A stretch of 64,000 nucleotides of DNA from Symsagittifera roscoffensis (GCF_963678635.1 NC_087067.1:51080233-51144232), one strand, 5' to 3'; positions 1-12,080 are shown, counted from the first letter of the stretch. A program made the numbers and translations. Notes: generated from the letters alone by a model not told the origin.

Positions 1-3000
1 ATGTTCCAATTTTTAAATCGGAGGCTGGTGTAAAGCGTGAATTTATTTGTTCATTAATATTTTGCCTTTGTAACAACTTTTTTGTTACCTTTTGGTAAAT
101 TTCATTGTGTTTTTTATCTCTGTTTAAAATCCTTTCGGTGTGTGTACCGGAGGCTAATTTAAGAATTTGTGGGTGATGAAAATGATCTTCATCGTGTGTA
201 TGTAATGGTAGGTTATAACAAATTGAGTCTTTATTTGGTTGACAATAACCTTGTGCGTTTTTATGAGAGTTTGCTGTAAACATTATTGGTTTGCGTGGCT
301 TTTGGTTAAAAATCATTTCATATGGTGACATTCCTAAAGTTGTCGTGATTTGTGAATTATATGCTAAGGGAAATAGTTTTACATCTGCTGACCATTCGGT
401 ATATCTTGTATCATTTCCATTGATGATACATCTGAGATATTCTTGTAATGAACGGTTCATACCTTCGACTAAGCCGTTTGTCCAAGGTGCGTGAGATGTA
501 CGTGGTTTGTGTTTAATGTTATATAAATGACATAGTGTGATGATTTCATTATTTATGAATTCTGTACCGTTGTCTGTAACTAAAATTTCTGGTAGTCCGA
601 ATTTTGCTATCCAGTGTTCATAGAGTGTTGTGTAAGCGTAATAAGCGTTACAATGTGGTACTGGGTTAAGTGCTACATAATGTGTAAATGCGTCAACAAT
701 TACCATAATGTAGGAGTTTCCTTCGGATGAGGGTGAAATTGGTCCTTTGGTATCAAATGAGATACGATGATTAAAGTACAAACTTTGTCCTTTAAAATCT
801 TGTTTTTGTGCTATTTGTTTTTGATTTGGGTAAGGTTTATTTAGTTGACATACTATACAGTCATTGCATAGTACTTTTATCCAAATTGGTGCATTTGGGA
901 AATAAAAGTTTTGTATAAAATTTGAATATGTTTTTTCTGATCCAGAGTGTCCTTTAATATTTTGTGTATGTGAAATATTAAAAGCTATAAGAATCATACT
1001 TAAAGGGAGACAGGGAGCTGTAGATTCATTTAGTTTGTATTCTAGAAGGTCTGTGTTTTCGTTAATTGTTGTATTGTTGAATTTTCGAAAATATCGGAGG
1101 AGTGTTTTGTTTCCTAGAATAGTTGAATCTGCTTTGATAGGTTTAGTTTTATATTTGTGCCATGATTTCAATTGTCGAATTACTGGGTCAAGGTTTTGAT
1201 ATTGTTTCAGTGTTGAAATTGTAATTGTTTCTGTTGGGGGGAGAAAAATGTTTTCGATTTCTAATTTAGATAAGGGTATTGTGTCAAGTGGGTCATGGAG
1301 GTCAAAAACTTGATTTATTGTGTATTCTGAATCGTTTGTTTGTGGTCCTGATAAGTTTATTTTATCAGTCAGATTTTCTTTTTCAATTAGTGGAAAATGG
1401 TCTTTTTTAGGCGGGTGTTGTTTTATTCTTTTTTGTTGGGTGTTGTTTTTTATCCATTGTGAATATGGGATTGGTTTAAAAGTTGATGTTCCAAGTAGAT
1501 CAACTTCATAGTGATTATTTTGACAATCTAAATAAAGTGGGAAATGTTGTAAATTATTTATTTGTGATTGTTCAACGTCAGTTTTTACTGCATATTTGCA
1601 TTCCAATCGGGGTGATGTTTCATTTTCTGCAAGGTAGAATTTTATGTTTTTGGGTATTTCAACTGTGGTTTTTCGTGTAAGTAATTCAGGTGGCGTATTT
1701 CGACTTAAGGTGTCTGGTAATGCAAGATTTTTTCCTGCGGTCCAAACTATATGTAAGTTTGGGAATTTCATTAAAATGAGTTGAAATCTATAAACTCGGT
1801 GGATTGGATTAGACTTTTGTGTAAAAAGAAAGATGATTGGTTTATGGTCTGTGAATAGAACTGTGGGATGTTTTGATCCAAGTATCAGAAATTCATATTC
1901 TGTTAGTGTATATATTATGGCTGTACATTCTCTCATTAGAGTTGAGAGTCTTAGTTCTGCTTGAGTGAATAATCGAGAATTTGCTGATATGAGGTTCATT
2001 TTATTTGTACTATTATGTGATTGTAATAATGCTGCGCCGATGCCAAAGTTCGAAGCATCGCACATTGCATAAAATGGTTGATTTGAATCTGGAATTGTGT
2101 TTGAAATTTGTTCAGTTAGAAGTTTTTTAATTTCTTCAAATCGTGCTTGATGTTCTATATTCCATTCAAAATTATTTTGTTGTCTAAGTATGTTATAGAA
2201 TGGTCGTAGATATAATTGCATTTTATAAACATATTTGCTTAAAAAGTTTAACATTCCAAGGAATTCTTGGATTTTCTTTTTATTTGTTGGTGGTTGGAGT
2301 TTTTGAATAGCGTCTATACGTGATTTCAATGGAGTGATTGTTTTTCTTTCTATATTATGCCCTAAGAATTTAACTTTTGTCAAAAAGAAGTGTGATTTAT
2401 CGGGGGCGGCCTTCAGATTTTCGTTCTGTAGTATTTGGTGATATTGTTCTAAAACATTGAACATTTCCTCTTTTGTTTGTGATTGCATAAAAACATCGTC
2501 TAAATAGGTGATTGCGTTTTTCTTGAGTATTAGTGGTCGAAAAATTTTGCTCATAAAAGCTGAAAATGCTGCTGGTCCTATGGATATTCCATAGAATAAG
2601 CGGTTGAATTCGTATTGTTGATTTCCAATAACAAATTGTGTTAAGCGTCGTGATTGTTCATCTAATGGCATTTGATTATATGCACTATTCATATCGGCGG
2701 TGGTAAAGTATTTTCCGTTTATTTTTGTTAAAATAACTTGTATTGGTTCAATGGGCCAATTACACTTTGATTCATCTATGAGTGAGTTGAGGTATCTAGC
2801 ATCGAGAACAATTTTTAATGATTCTCCTTTGGCTAGAATGATAACAGGGTTGATAAATGTGTTGCCTTTTGGTTGTTCCTCTTTGTTTACTGGTGATATA
2901 ATGTTGTATTGTTCTAAAATGTCGAGTAATCTGTTCACTTTATCGTGTAGGTGAATTGGTACTTTACTTGCTCTTTGTTTTTTGAAAACTGCGTCTGGTT

Positions 3001-3800
3001 TTAATGGGAGATGTAGTGATGAGCTGATTTTGCCAACATCAAATTTGGATGTTGCATAGACTGATGAATATTTTATTAGCTGTTTTGCTAGTTTTTCAAA
3101 TTCGTCTTGTGTTATTTGTGAATGTTGGAAATTAAACATTGTTAAAAATTTCTGTTGATTCTTTGTGTAGTTACTTATGTTGAATGTAGGTTTGAAATAT
3201 GGGGTTTTTGTGAAATAATCCGTATTTCTGTTTTCGTTACTTATTATATTATTTATAGATAATTCTTCATTAAGGATTGTGGATTGGCAAATATCTAGTA
3301 ATTGGAGTATATTTTTTACACGATATGCTTTTTCGTGTATTGGTAATATTGTAGCGTTGGTTTCGCAATAGCCTAAAAGTCCTAAAGGTAATGTTACTTG
3401 GTAAGGTGTATTGTTGTATACATGTAAGGAAATAATATCTGAATTCGAGTTTTTCAAATATTTTATTGATGAGATTGTGATTTTGAAAAACTTATGAATA
3501 GGTTTGAATTCAAAATCTGACATATAAAATTTTTGTTTGTTTTGTTTTTTATCATATTGGTGAACTTGTTTGATTGAAAAATTATAGATGTGTCCTGATA
3601 GTGGTTTCAAGTGTTTTCTTTGTTGGTTATATATTGGGTAAAATTTTGAAAAAAATGGTGGTTGTCTTTGATCTTTGAAAAAATGTTAGAGATGTGTCTT
3701 TTGTTTTTGTATATTTATCTTTGATTAATATTTTACTATTCAAGATGTTGATTGTTGGTATATATTTAGAGATAAATGGTATTCCAATGATATTATGTTT
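1..3800 (-). CDS. Retroelement pol region: RT, RNase H, integrase (fossil, partial)
   Basis: On the minus strand the reverse transcriptase catalytic motif YLDD falls at about 2,495-2,506, an RNase H motif (CDASNFG) near 2,050, the integrase zinc-binding pair CNDCIVC near 850, and integrase core motifs DTKGP (near 745) and TDNGTEF (near 567). As far as I followed it by eye the region reads open and continues past base 1, so no stop is available in the window. This element supplies its own mobility; nothing links it to host function. Confidence 0.8.
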
Positions 3801-3821
3801 AATATCAGTGATATGGAATAT

Positions 3822-6800
3822 TTATTTAAATGGTTTGGTTAAAATTTTGTTTTGCTCCATTGTTCTTGTGGGGAGAAGAAATAATTGAATTTTTCCGTAG
3901 TTTATTAATGTTGATCCTTGTGCTGTTGCTAGTTTGCTGGAGGTTTCAAGAGGTGTTAGCTTTGGGTGTAAGGTTTTCATTTCATTCCATGTGGGAATGT
4001 TTATTATATTTGATTCTGCTCCTGAATCAATTAAAAAATCAATTTCAAGATCTGGTGGTTGAAATTCTTTGCTTTTTGGACTTTCCAAAAGAAATGGTAT
4101 TGTCCAAATTTTTTCTTTGGGTTGTTCTTTTTGTATGTTTTGATAGATGTGATTTGTATTCAAGCATTTTGTTTTTTCTTTCTCATTGGGTTGGTTTGTA
4201 GTGTTAATTTCATTAGTTTTTTGTGTCGTCGGTGTGGAATGGACGGGTTCAATATAATAATTGTGAAGGAGTTCTGATTGATTCTCATATATGTGTGATG
4301 AAAAAGGTTCTTCATATATAACAGGTTCATAGTCATTTTCGACTTTTATCATGTTGATGGAGAGAGTGTTTTCTGCATCGCTTTCTGAATCTGATGATCC
4401 ACAGTTTATTTGGTTGAGTTGTAACGTATCAGTTACTGTGTCATCAATACCTGGAGGGTCTGATGTTGTTTCTGGATTAGATTGTACTTGATTAATATGT
4501 CTTTGATGTTTAGGTGTACTACTTCTGTGGCGATTATTAGAATTATTATAGTTATTATTATTCCGGTGTGGTGATTGGGAATAATTTTTATAACGATTAT
4601 TATAACTTGAGTGTCGATTTTGTGAATTATTTCGCGATCTGTTTTGGTAATTATTGTTTGGTCTGTTATAGTTCGATCTATTATATGAGTTATTCCTTGA
4701 TTGATTGTTCGGGTAATTCTGGTTTCGGTTGTTTGAATAACTTCTATTCCGATTATTTGAGTAGTTTCTATTCCTATTGTATGATGAATTTCGTGATTGA
4801 TTGTTTGGATAATAATTATTTCTTGATTGGGAATTAGATCTAGAAACAAATCGTTGTGTATTTGAATGTGATCTGGAGTAGTTATTTCGACTATTTGGTC
4901 TATTGTAGTGATTTTGTGATGAATTATGCGTGTTTCTTCGTTCTGGTGATCTTCCTCTATAACTTGAGTTATATGGTGATTGATTTCTTGTATAATTTGT
5001 ATTGTTCGGGAGTGGTTTTTCTGAACTGTTGTTGCTGTAGACTGTTTTGTTCGGTAGATTTTGATCTTTTTTCATGTATTGATAGAATGATTTATTTGGT
5101 TCTTTATATTTTTGAGGTTTATTTTGATTGTCTTGCTGTTTTTGTCTACATTCAGAAATACTATGTCCGTATCGTCGGCAATAATTACACCATTTTTTGA
5201 AAGATGGTTTGCCTTTAAAGTTTGGGTGTTTTTCGTAAATATTGAGTATTTCAGTGATTTTTTCAACGAGATCTGTATCTGATTCCTGTATATTGTTTAT
5301 ATTTGTGGAAGCTGTTTCAATTCTGTTAACGTATTGTAATTTCAGATTTTCCGTTTCTTCGAGTTTCATTGTGATTTCTGCTTGTTCTAGTTTGTCTACT
5401 AGTTTTCGAAAATCTAAATCGGGTTCTCGAATTGACGAAGGATGGGATGCTCTCTTTTTTATTGCTATTTTCCTTAATTGTGGTGTTAAGGTCATCATTA
5501 AGATTTCTGTCATCTTTGTGTTTTTATAGTCATGTGTATTTAATGAATATGCTTTTCGAACTAGTGTTTCGATTCGTACTGCTAATTGCTTGATGGTTTC
5601 GTTTGGTAATCTGCGAATTTCATTACATAAAACTCTTTGTTGTTGTTTGTTTCTTTCGGAGTCAAACATTTTTGAAAATTCTTGTGTAAATCTTTTCCAA
5701 TTTGATTTTATTTCTATAGGCAATACTGAAAACCATTTTTGGGCTGCGCCATCTAGAGTTGTTTGTATTAACGCTGTGCGTCGATGTATCCAGTTTTGAT
5801 GTAGTGGCGTATTAATTGGTTCAGGTCCTATATTTAAAATCAAATTTGCTGTGACTGCATTTAAATAGTCTTCTACAGAATATTCAGGGTCTGTTCCTGT
5901 GAATACCATTAAAGGTTTATTTGATGTTATTGATGATCCACCCATAAGGTATGGATTCATCGTCATTTGTAATGATTCTGCTGCATTTGGCATTTGAGAA
6001 AAATTTGAAAGTTGATTTCTTGTTATTTCGTGTTGTTGAAGATAATATGGGAGTGGTATTTCATTTTGCATTTGTGCTGGTTGGTATGAGTTTGCAATCA
6101 TTGGGTTTTGTTGCTGAATTGGTTGAAAAGATTTATTAATTGGGTTTTGTTGTTGAATTGGTTGTTGAATTTGTGTATCTATTGGTTGTGGAGAAAAAAT
6201 TCTATGATATGTATGTGGTTTCTGTATTCCTTGTCCACGATATTCTTGATTATTGGGTGTAAATATATCTGGTTGTAAGAAATCATCATCTGAGGATAAG
6301 TAATCCATTTGATAAGATGTTTGTTTTTTATTTTTATTTTGTTGAAAAAATGGATAGTTTTCACTACGATCCTGTGGAGGATGTAAATTTGTTTGGAAAT
6401 TTACTGAATTAGGTGGTGCCATTGGGTTATCCCAGTTTCGAGATCTTGTATAATTACTAAAATTTTTTCGTGGTTGATAATTTGTTTTTGATGGATGTGT
6501 GTAATTATAATTATGGTCTGCAAAGTTGTTTCTAGTGAACGTTTTGCGTGTTTTTGGCGGTATTGTCATGGGTCTGTATGTTTGGTAATCCATGTGTGAA
6601 TATTTTGGAGCAACCGAAGGTTTAACGGTTGATTGTAATGTTACCTGTGTTTGTGAAGAATTTGTATTTCTTGGTGTTGTTAAGTTTGGACGTATTGGTG
6701 AAATACTTTGTTGTGTAGTTGTTGTGTGTACGATTTCTTCATTTATGAAGTGTGATGGTGTCTGGATATCTTGTTGAGTAAGATTCCTAGTTCCATTGAG

Positions 6801-7715
6801 GTTTTCATTGTGTATGACTGTAGAGTTTAAACTATTATTTTGCATATCGGGTAAAAATGTATTATAGTTTAATGGTGTTGCATCAATGGTTAATGGTATT
6901 ACTCGTACATAATCTCTTACATAAGATATCGTACTTATTGCTTGACTTGAGATTGATTGTGGGAAGTTTATGAATGCGGGATGAGACCATTCGGGGTCCC
7001 AAACATAGTCTGATTGTTCTGTGATGGCAGTATCATCGTTTGAGTTTTGGGGTCTAAAATTTTTTCTTGCTTGTGAAATTAAATCAATATTATGTGTGAA
7101 ATAATCTATTATGAACCATGCCAAGATTTTTTGTAAGTCGTGTTTTGTATGTTGTGAAACTTCATCTTTCGTGAAATTTTCTTTAATTATATTTAGAAAA
7201 CTAGAGAGTAGTGTGATTTCATGTCGTACTCTTATATGTTTAGATGTTTCTGTCGGTGAGACATTTGGTATCTGGATTTCGTTTTCTAATATCGAGATAT
7301 AACTATATATTATCGCAAAAACTTCATTGGTGAATATGGAGTTTGCTCTTTGTGAGTTATGATATTGGATGCTTTTTATATATTCTGAGAATACTTTTGA
7401 GAATTCTAAATCAAGGTCGTCTGTTTGAATTATATATTTACTGTGATTCTGGTTTGGTGAGCTGAATTCTATGGAGTAGATTCCGTATTGTTGTGTTAGG
7501 TTACATATATCTTTTAGATAGTGATCGATAATTTGTCTTTTGATTTTTACATCTGGGAACTCTGTTTTACATGGACTGATTCCGGGTTCAAACAAATTTA
7601 AGAGTAAATTTTTGCAGAATATATGCTGTCCTCTATCAGTGGTTGCATCTACGATAAAGGGGAAAATATCATCATCATCTGGACTTTCTTCACCTGGGGT
7701 GTGCGTTGAGCTCAT
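3822..7715 (-). CDS. Retroelement gag with protease domain (fossil element)
   Basis: A frame of 1,297 codons. The N-terminal third has no family I recognise. A Gln/Pro/Asn-rich stretch is followed by a retrotransposon gag-type capsid region (around residues 625-800). A CCHC zinc knuckle comes next (CNYCRRYGHSISEC, near residue 865). Then there is a long Asn/Arg/Ser/Tyr-rich tail (about residues 900-1,080), and finally a retropepsin-like motif LIDSGAES near the C-terminus. Gag is unusually long for Ty3/gypsy because of the low-complexity parts. Reverse transcriptase lies beyond the end of this frame; gypsy elements commonly use programmed frameshifting or read-through here, but I did not work out which applies. 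Antisense frames inside it are compositional shadows. Confidence 0.85.
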   Translation of the reverse strand: MSSTHTPGEESPDDDDIFPFIVDATTDRGQHIFCKNLLLNLFEPGISPCKTEFPDVKIKRQIIDHYLKDICNLTQQYGIYSIEFSSPNQNHSKYIIQTDDLDLEFSKVFSEYIKSIQYHNSQRANSIFTNEVFAIIYSYISILENEIQIPNVSPTETSKHIRVRHEITLLSSFLNIIKENFTKDEVSQHTKHDLQKILAWFIIDYFTHNIDLISQARKNFRPQNSNDDTAITEQSDYVWDPEWSHPAFINFPQSISSQAISTISYVRDYVRVIPLTIDATPLNYNTFLPDMQNNSLNSTVIHNENLNGTRNLTQQDIQTPSHFINEEIVHTTTTQQSISPIRPNLTTPRNTNSSQTQVTLQSTVKPSVAPKYSHMDYQTYRPMTIPPKTRKTFTRNNFADHNYNYTHPSKTNYQPRKNFSNYTRSRNWDNPMAPPNSVNFQTNLHPPQDRSENYPFFQQNKNKKQTSYQMDYLSSDDDFLQPDIFTPNNQEYRGQGIQKPHTYHRIFSPQPIDTQIQQPIQQQNPINKSFQPIQQQNPMIANSYQPAQMQNEIPLPYYLQQHEITRNQLSNFSQMPNAAESLQMTMNPYLMGGSSITSNKPLMVFTGTDPEYSVEDYLNAVTANLILNIGPEPINTPLHQNWIHRRTALIQTTLDGAAQKWFSVLPIEIKSNWKRFTQEFSKMFDSERNKQQQRVLCNEIRRLPNETIKQLAVRIETLVRKAYSLNTHDYKNTKMTEILMMTLTPQLRKIAIKKRASHPSSIREPDLDFRKLVDKLEQAEITMKLEETENLKLQYVNRIETASTNINNIQESDTDLVEKITEILNIYEKHPNFKGKPSFKKWCNYCRRYGHSISECRQKQQDNQNKPQKYKEPNKSFYQYMKKDQNLPNKTVYSNNSSEKPLPNNTNYTRNQSPYNSSYRGRSPERRNTHNSSQNHYNRPNSRNNYSRSHSNTQRFVSRSNSQSRNNYYPNNQSRNSSYNRNRNYSNNRNRSYSNNRNQNYPNNQSRNNSYNRSNYNRPNNNYQNRSRNNSQNRHSSYNNRYKNYSQSPHRNNNNYNNSNNRHRSSTPKHQRHINQVQSNPETTSDPPGIDDTVTDTLQLNQINCGSSDSESDAENTLSINMIKVENDYEPVIYEEPFSSHIYENQSELLHNYYIEPVHSTPTTQKTNEINTTNQPNEKEKTKCLNTNHIYQNIQKEQPKEKIWTIPFLLESPKSKEFQPPDLEIDFLIDSGAESNIINIPTWNEMKTLHPKLTPLETSSKLATAQGSTLINYGKIQLFLLPTRTMEQNKILTKPFK

Positions 7716-7905
7716 TTTTTCGTTCGATGACTGTTAATATGTAATTATCAATGTGTCTAATTGGTTGATTCCAATTGTATAAATGTACTGGTTTGTGTTT
7801 ATACTGCTTTTTTATTCTTCTTTTTCCTCTTTTTGATGAATTTGAAGTTGTTTCTGAGTCAGAGAAATATAATTGATCGTGAATTGGGCAATTTTTATCT
7901 ATTGA

Positions 7906-8157
7906 TTATTTTAGTTTATAAAGTTCGTCTAAACTGTTGGTTTCTGATTCTGAAAATGCGTTTCGATTTTTTGAAAATCTTTTTCGTGTTATTTGTCTTT
8001 GTTTAGTTATTATTTTTCTCTTTAATGTTTGTCGTTTTGTTCTAATGTATCCAACTGTTTGTGTATGAGGTGTGATTACAAGGTCGTATTTTTTGTTATT
8101 TATTTCACAATTGTGTAAAACGATTGTTTGTTTATTTTCTAGGTTTTTAAATGACAT
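7906..8157 (-). CDS. Small ORF upstream of retroelement gag
   Basis: An 83-codon frame upstream of gag on the same strand. It is rich in Lys, Arg, Asn and Thr and has no motif I recognise. It could be a small leader ORF of the LTR element or chance in AT-rich DNA. Confidence 0.2.
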   Translation of the reverse strand: MSFKNLENKQTIVLHNCEINNKKYDLVITPHTQTVGYIRTKRQTLKRKIITKQRQITRKRFSKNRNAFSESETNSLDELYKLK

Positions 8158-9672
8158 AAGGTTTAGGATGACGGATGCAAAAGGTTGTTAAATGATTTCT
8201 ATTTGCTTAAACTGTTAGTCCTTACGATTTTTTTGTTAGCCTAACCTGGGTCTATTTGTTCAGGGTTGGGGAGAAAAGTATATCGATTCCGAAGAATGGT
8301 TTTATACTTTCTCGTGGCTAGTATAAGCTAAGATGTTAACTTACTTAATCTTACTTAAGGGTAGTGATTGTGTTCAGGGTTGGAGAATAGTAAATCGATC
8401 CACAGGGTTCAGGTATAATTAGAACGCGAGTAGTTCGTTAGATACTATTTTAAACTTACTAAGTCTAAGATTTATCCTGGGTCTGGTAAGAGGGGGGATC
8501 AAGTGAAGGATGAATAACCGAAGTTCTTCACTGTTTATCCTAATTTGAATGATTAGTTTTGTTCAAAAATTTCTATTAGTCCTGGGTTTTTAGAAAGGGT
8601 TGGATAGTGAATCGACGTTTGAGGTCGTTAGACACTCGTTTAGTGGGTGGGGGAGAACAAAGTTGTTCTTTTTGATCCAAGGATAGGCCTTGATGATCAA
8701 GTTTTAAATTTAATTAAATAGAAAATGATTTAAGATCCAAGGATAAGCCTTGATGATCTGATTTTAAAATTAAATGAATTTAAGTTTAAAATGTTTTAAA
8801 TTTGTGTAAAGAATAGATTTAGTATTTTTATGATATTAGTGAGCTTATGATTGCTGTTATGTTTAGGCGATGAAGCTGGAACAACAGGATGATTTATAAT
8901 TACTAATCATTTATTGTCATGCTACTAATTTTTATTTTGATTTTTCAATAAATATTTTTCAAACATGTTTTGTATATTACTGCAGAATTTTGGAAAACGA
9001 TCTGAGATCTTTTTATCAATCGTTATTGTATATTAATAATTTTGTTTAGCGCCTGAAATGATTTTGAAGATTGACTTCAAAATTTTATGTTTGCAAATGA
9101 AAATCTAAATTCATTGCTAGTAGTATTCTAAATACAAAAGTTTGTTCTGGCTTTTGCCGAACTATCATATAACTATATGGTAAGTTTCTGCTTTGTCGTA
9201 TGTCGTCTCTGGTTCGAGGTCTTCTTCCAATTCCGGGTAGTTCTGTTATCGTTCGGAATATTGGCTCTGATCTATTGAGTCGTAGAGACATTTCGATTAA
9301 ATTATTGTCGTATAACATTTTGTAAATGTTTTGTCTAAATTCTAATCTATTATTGGTTAATGCTAAGCTATTAAGGTCTTGTTCGAGACTTATGGTCGCA
9401 CCAGATGAGTTATGTTCGATGGGTATAACTCATAGAGTAATTTCGGATAGGGTACATCGTCTGCTCGTCACGCTATCTTATTTTCGGCCGGATAGATTCG
9501 TGCAACTTCTTAGTCTAATACCGATCCTAATCTTACTCTTATACTATCTAGTCTCAGGTTGTTTAACTAGTCTCTGCTAGGCTCAATAGATCTAGGGTAT
9601 ACTGGTTTATTGCGGCTGCTGAAGTACTCGGGAGAGTTCAACTAATTTCTAAGTTAAATTCAAATCTCTCTG
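8158..9672 (-). other. Retroelement leader and probable 5' LTR region
   Basis: No gene is visible. By position it should contain the untranslated leader and 5' LTR of the minus-strand retroelement. The 3' partner LTR is outside the window, so LTR ends, target duplication and age cannot be judged. Two kinds of internal repeats lie in the half next to gag (8,230-8,760). Confidence 0.45.
8230..8760. repeat. Imperfect repeats in retroelement leader
   Basis: The motif cagggttgg followed by a gtaaatcgat-like stretch recurs near 8,260, 8,375 and 8,600, and the phrase cctgggtct or cctgggttt recurs near 8,246, 8,476 and 8,581. A second pair, gatccaaggataggccttga, starts at 8,674 and again, with one change, at 8,734 (60-bp spacing). 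Confidence 0.6.
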
Positions 9673-9700
9673 GTGCTGAAATTACAAGTAATTTCAGCAC
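9673..9700. repeat. Perfect 12-bp inverted repeat, 4-nt loop
   Basis: The arm gtgctgaaatta is followed by caag and its exact reverse complement. It would form a strong hairpin on either strand. It lies near where the retroelement LTR region should end, so it may mark an LTR edge or a flanking element; this is not settled. Confidence 0.7.
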
Positions 9701-10085
9701 TTACAAATAAGTGGATTGTTAGTTAGATGGATCATGATTGGTTAATATTAAATACTTTACATTGGTAAAATATCTAATTTATCCAATCATAAAATGTAGT
9801 TTAGATCAGGTTCCATTTGCGTAACCAGCTCGTCACTTTCAAAGTAAGCTATGAAAAGACCATTAGTTAACGCGTCGTTGTAAACGTTTACGAGCATTGA
9901 ATAATCAGGTGTCGACTTGTATTTTGTCTATTACAGTAACGTATATGTTTTGTTGTTCCAGTAGATTTTGTTGTTTCAGCAGGCATATCACTGAAATGTT
10001 GATAGTCGAGTTTGAAATATAAAACATTTTTTAATTGTTAAGGTCTTGATTTTGACCTCTGATTTCTTAAGTTCAGCTCAGTGCA

Positions 10086-10612
10086 TTTCCTTTGTTCGAA
10101 AGGAAGGCAAACTCCACTATCGAAGAGCAAAAGTGTAAAGGTCACATATGTTTAAGGGTAATGAACGTAGTGAAGACTCTTATATAGGTCTTGCTGATTT
10201 TTTTTCTTTGTTTTTGTTTTCAGGAAAAAGTCTTAAAATATTAATGCACTTAGGTATAATGCACTTTTTGAATTCAATTGAAATTTATCTGCTGAAAATG
10301 ACGTAAATAGCACTCTCCAAATGATAACGCGGAAATGGCGCAAAAAACGCGAACGATTTCTAGTTTCGAAAGTGGTATTTATTTTTAAGATTTCCCAGCG
10401 GATTAAAAACTTTAACTGTTGATCCAGTTTTCTCAAGTTGGTTTATGTTATCAAAAAAGCACCAATCATAAATTTTTCTTGAAATTCAAAGAGCTTATAA
10501 GGCATCTATTTTTTTGAATTTCGAGAGTTGAGGTTTTTCAAGAAAGTCAGTGGTTTTTTAGGTTTACATGCGTTCATTACTCTTTTCCAATCTTCGATTG
10601 GCTATGTTTAAT
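10086..10612 (+). repeat. Interspersed repeat, family A (head-to-tail pair)
   Basis: A short piece with ggaaggcaaactccac runs at about 10,140-10,157 directly into a fresh start (atgaacgtagtgaagactct), then continues through ggaaaaagtcttaaaat, tagtttcgaaagtgg, gatttcccagcgg and tgatccagttttctcaa to ttggctatgtt. The join of one partial unit to another suggests local recombination. Confidence 0.7.
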
Positions 10613-10617
10613 TTCCA

Positions 10618-10847
10618 GATTTCACAGCGGAATATAAACCATACCTTTCAATGCAGTTTTCTCAAATTGAGTTAAGTTTATCAAAAAAGTGTAAATCTTA
10701 ATTTGTTGTTGAATTTTAAAGAGCTTTAAGGCCATATACCTTTTACGTTGAAGTTCAAAAGTGGAAGCGTTTACGAAAAACAAATCAGTTTTTCTCTGTT
10801 TCTTTGCGTTAATTGAATATTTTCCAACTATGTTGGCTATGTTCAAT
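10618..10847 (+). repeat. Interspersed repeat, family A (3' half only)
   Basis: Starts at gatttcacagcgg and runs to ttggctatgtt, directly after the preceding copy. It keeps the cagttttctcaaattg and agagctttaaggc blocks. Confidence 0.6.
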
Positions 10848-11982
10848 TGTTCGTTTTCAATACAAGTGGGTTGCAAATAAAAAGGCTGATTTTGGTGGGA
10901 CTTTCGTTGCATAGTGTTAGCAGTTTAATAGCACGAGTTTCCGCTATATCAGTGGCTAGTGTTTAGGTACTGAAGCGTAGTTCCGTAGTTGTGCGTAGCA
11001 ATCGATTTGGAGCTCCAGGGCTGTGGAGGGCATTTATTTTTCAGTATTCATGAATAGTTCTATCACTTCTTTTTTGCTTTTTTTCTTTTAAGGCTACTTT
11101 TCAGCGCTTTGTCGCTTGTATTTGCGAAGCACACCTCCGCCGCGCTGTCACTGGAAAGTTCAAAGACAGTTGCTAGGTTTTGTGTGTTGTATCTATATGA
11201 ATAATGGTTAATTTTATGTTCAGCTATACTCAATTTTTATTGGCTTTAGTTAAGTTCCAGCGACTAGGTAATTAATTTTTTCTTACGTTCAATTTAAATC
11301 CATTCATGTACCATTTGTAAGATTTTCTAGCCAGTCTTAAATCCAATCGTTGAAATATTACGAAAGTGAATGATCCTTTTTCATGTTTTTTTTTTGTTTC
11401 TTTGTGTCAGCAAAACTCAGCGCACTTGGTTTCCCCTTTTACCATTTGTTTGTTACCATTTTTTTAGCGTTCTTGTTGTTCAATTGTGAGTTATCCTTTG
11501 TTCGAGTCCAATTTGAACTTTTCGTAATTTTCTTATTCGCAAGATTTTCTGTTCAATTTCAATTTTCAGATTGTTGAGTGACTCGAATATCAGCTTTGCC
11601 TGCTTTTACAGAAGTGAGCTAGCGAGCGTAGTGTTATATTACAAATCCGCATTTATCTATCCGAACTCACAAAAAAGGAATACCTTTGTGGCACTTTTGC
11701 TGCATATTGTTGACAATTAAATAGCATCAGCTGTAAACTTTTTATTGGTTGCTAGTGTTTGTTGATTGTCAAGTGACGCAGATGCGTGGACGAGTGAATC
11801 TTGATTTCAAGGTCCTAGTGTTGATTCCGGCACATAGTAGAATTTTTTCAGGGTCTATCTGTACTTTTTTATTCCTTTTTTCTACTCTTTGAGCTACTTG
11901 GTGCATCCTTCTTGAAATTGGCAGTGTCGCCGCTGTGTACAGTTTTAATCTTGTGTTCAGAACAACAAAAACAATCATCCGC

Positions 11983-12080
11983 CATTTCGCAAGTAGCATA
12001 GTGTTATGAACACGCAAGCATAGTGTTATGAACACGCAAGAACACGGTTATTTCGCAAGTAGCATAGTGTTATGAACACG
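11983..12080. repeat. Short tandem duplication
   Basis: The 19-bp motif gcatagtgttatgaacacg occurs at 11,996, 12,018 and 12,062. The first and third copies are also preceded by the same tttcgcaagta, so a 66-bp unit was duplicated. Confidence 0.8.

Larger units (their letters stand above)
1..8157 (-). mobile_element. Ty3/gypsy-type LTR retrotransposon (fossil, cut by window start)
   Basis: The minus strand carries, in order, a long gag-like frame with a zinc knuckle, an aspartic protease motif (LIDSGAES), reverse transcriptase with YLDD (about 2,495-2,506), RNase H (near 2,040-2,080) and integrase with a zinc-binding region (near 840-870) and catalytic-core motifs (near 557-577 and 735-755). 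The order protease, reverse transcriptase, RNase H, integrase is that of Ty3/gypsy elements. In the part visible it looks largely whole and therefore fairly young, but the 3' end and 3' LTR lie before base 1. The 5' LTR should lie somewhere in 8,160-9,700; I could not fix its ends. The element probably sits in an intron of SYF2, in the opposite orientation to that gene. Confidence 0.9.

Noticed and set aside
3830-6777. Plus-strand open frames opposite gag (for example 3,830-4,201, 4,568-4,837 and 5,242-5,529)
   Set aside because: Phe/Leu/Val/Cys-rich antisense shadows of the gag frame.
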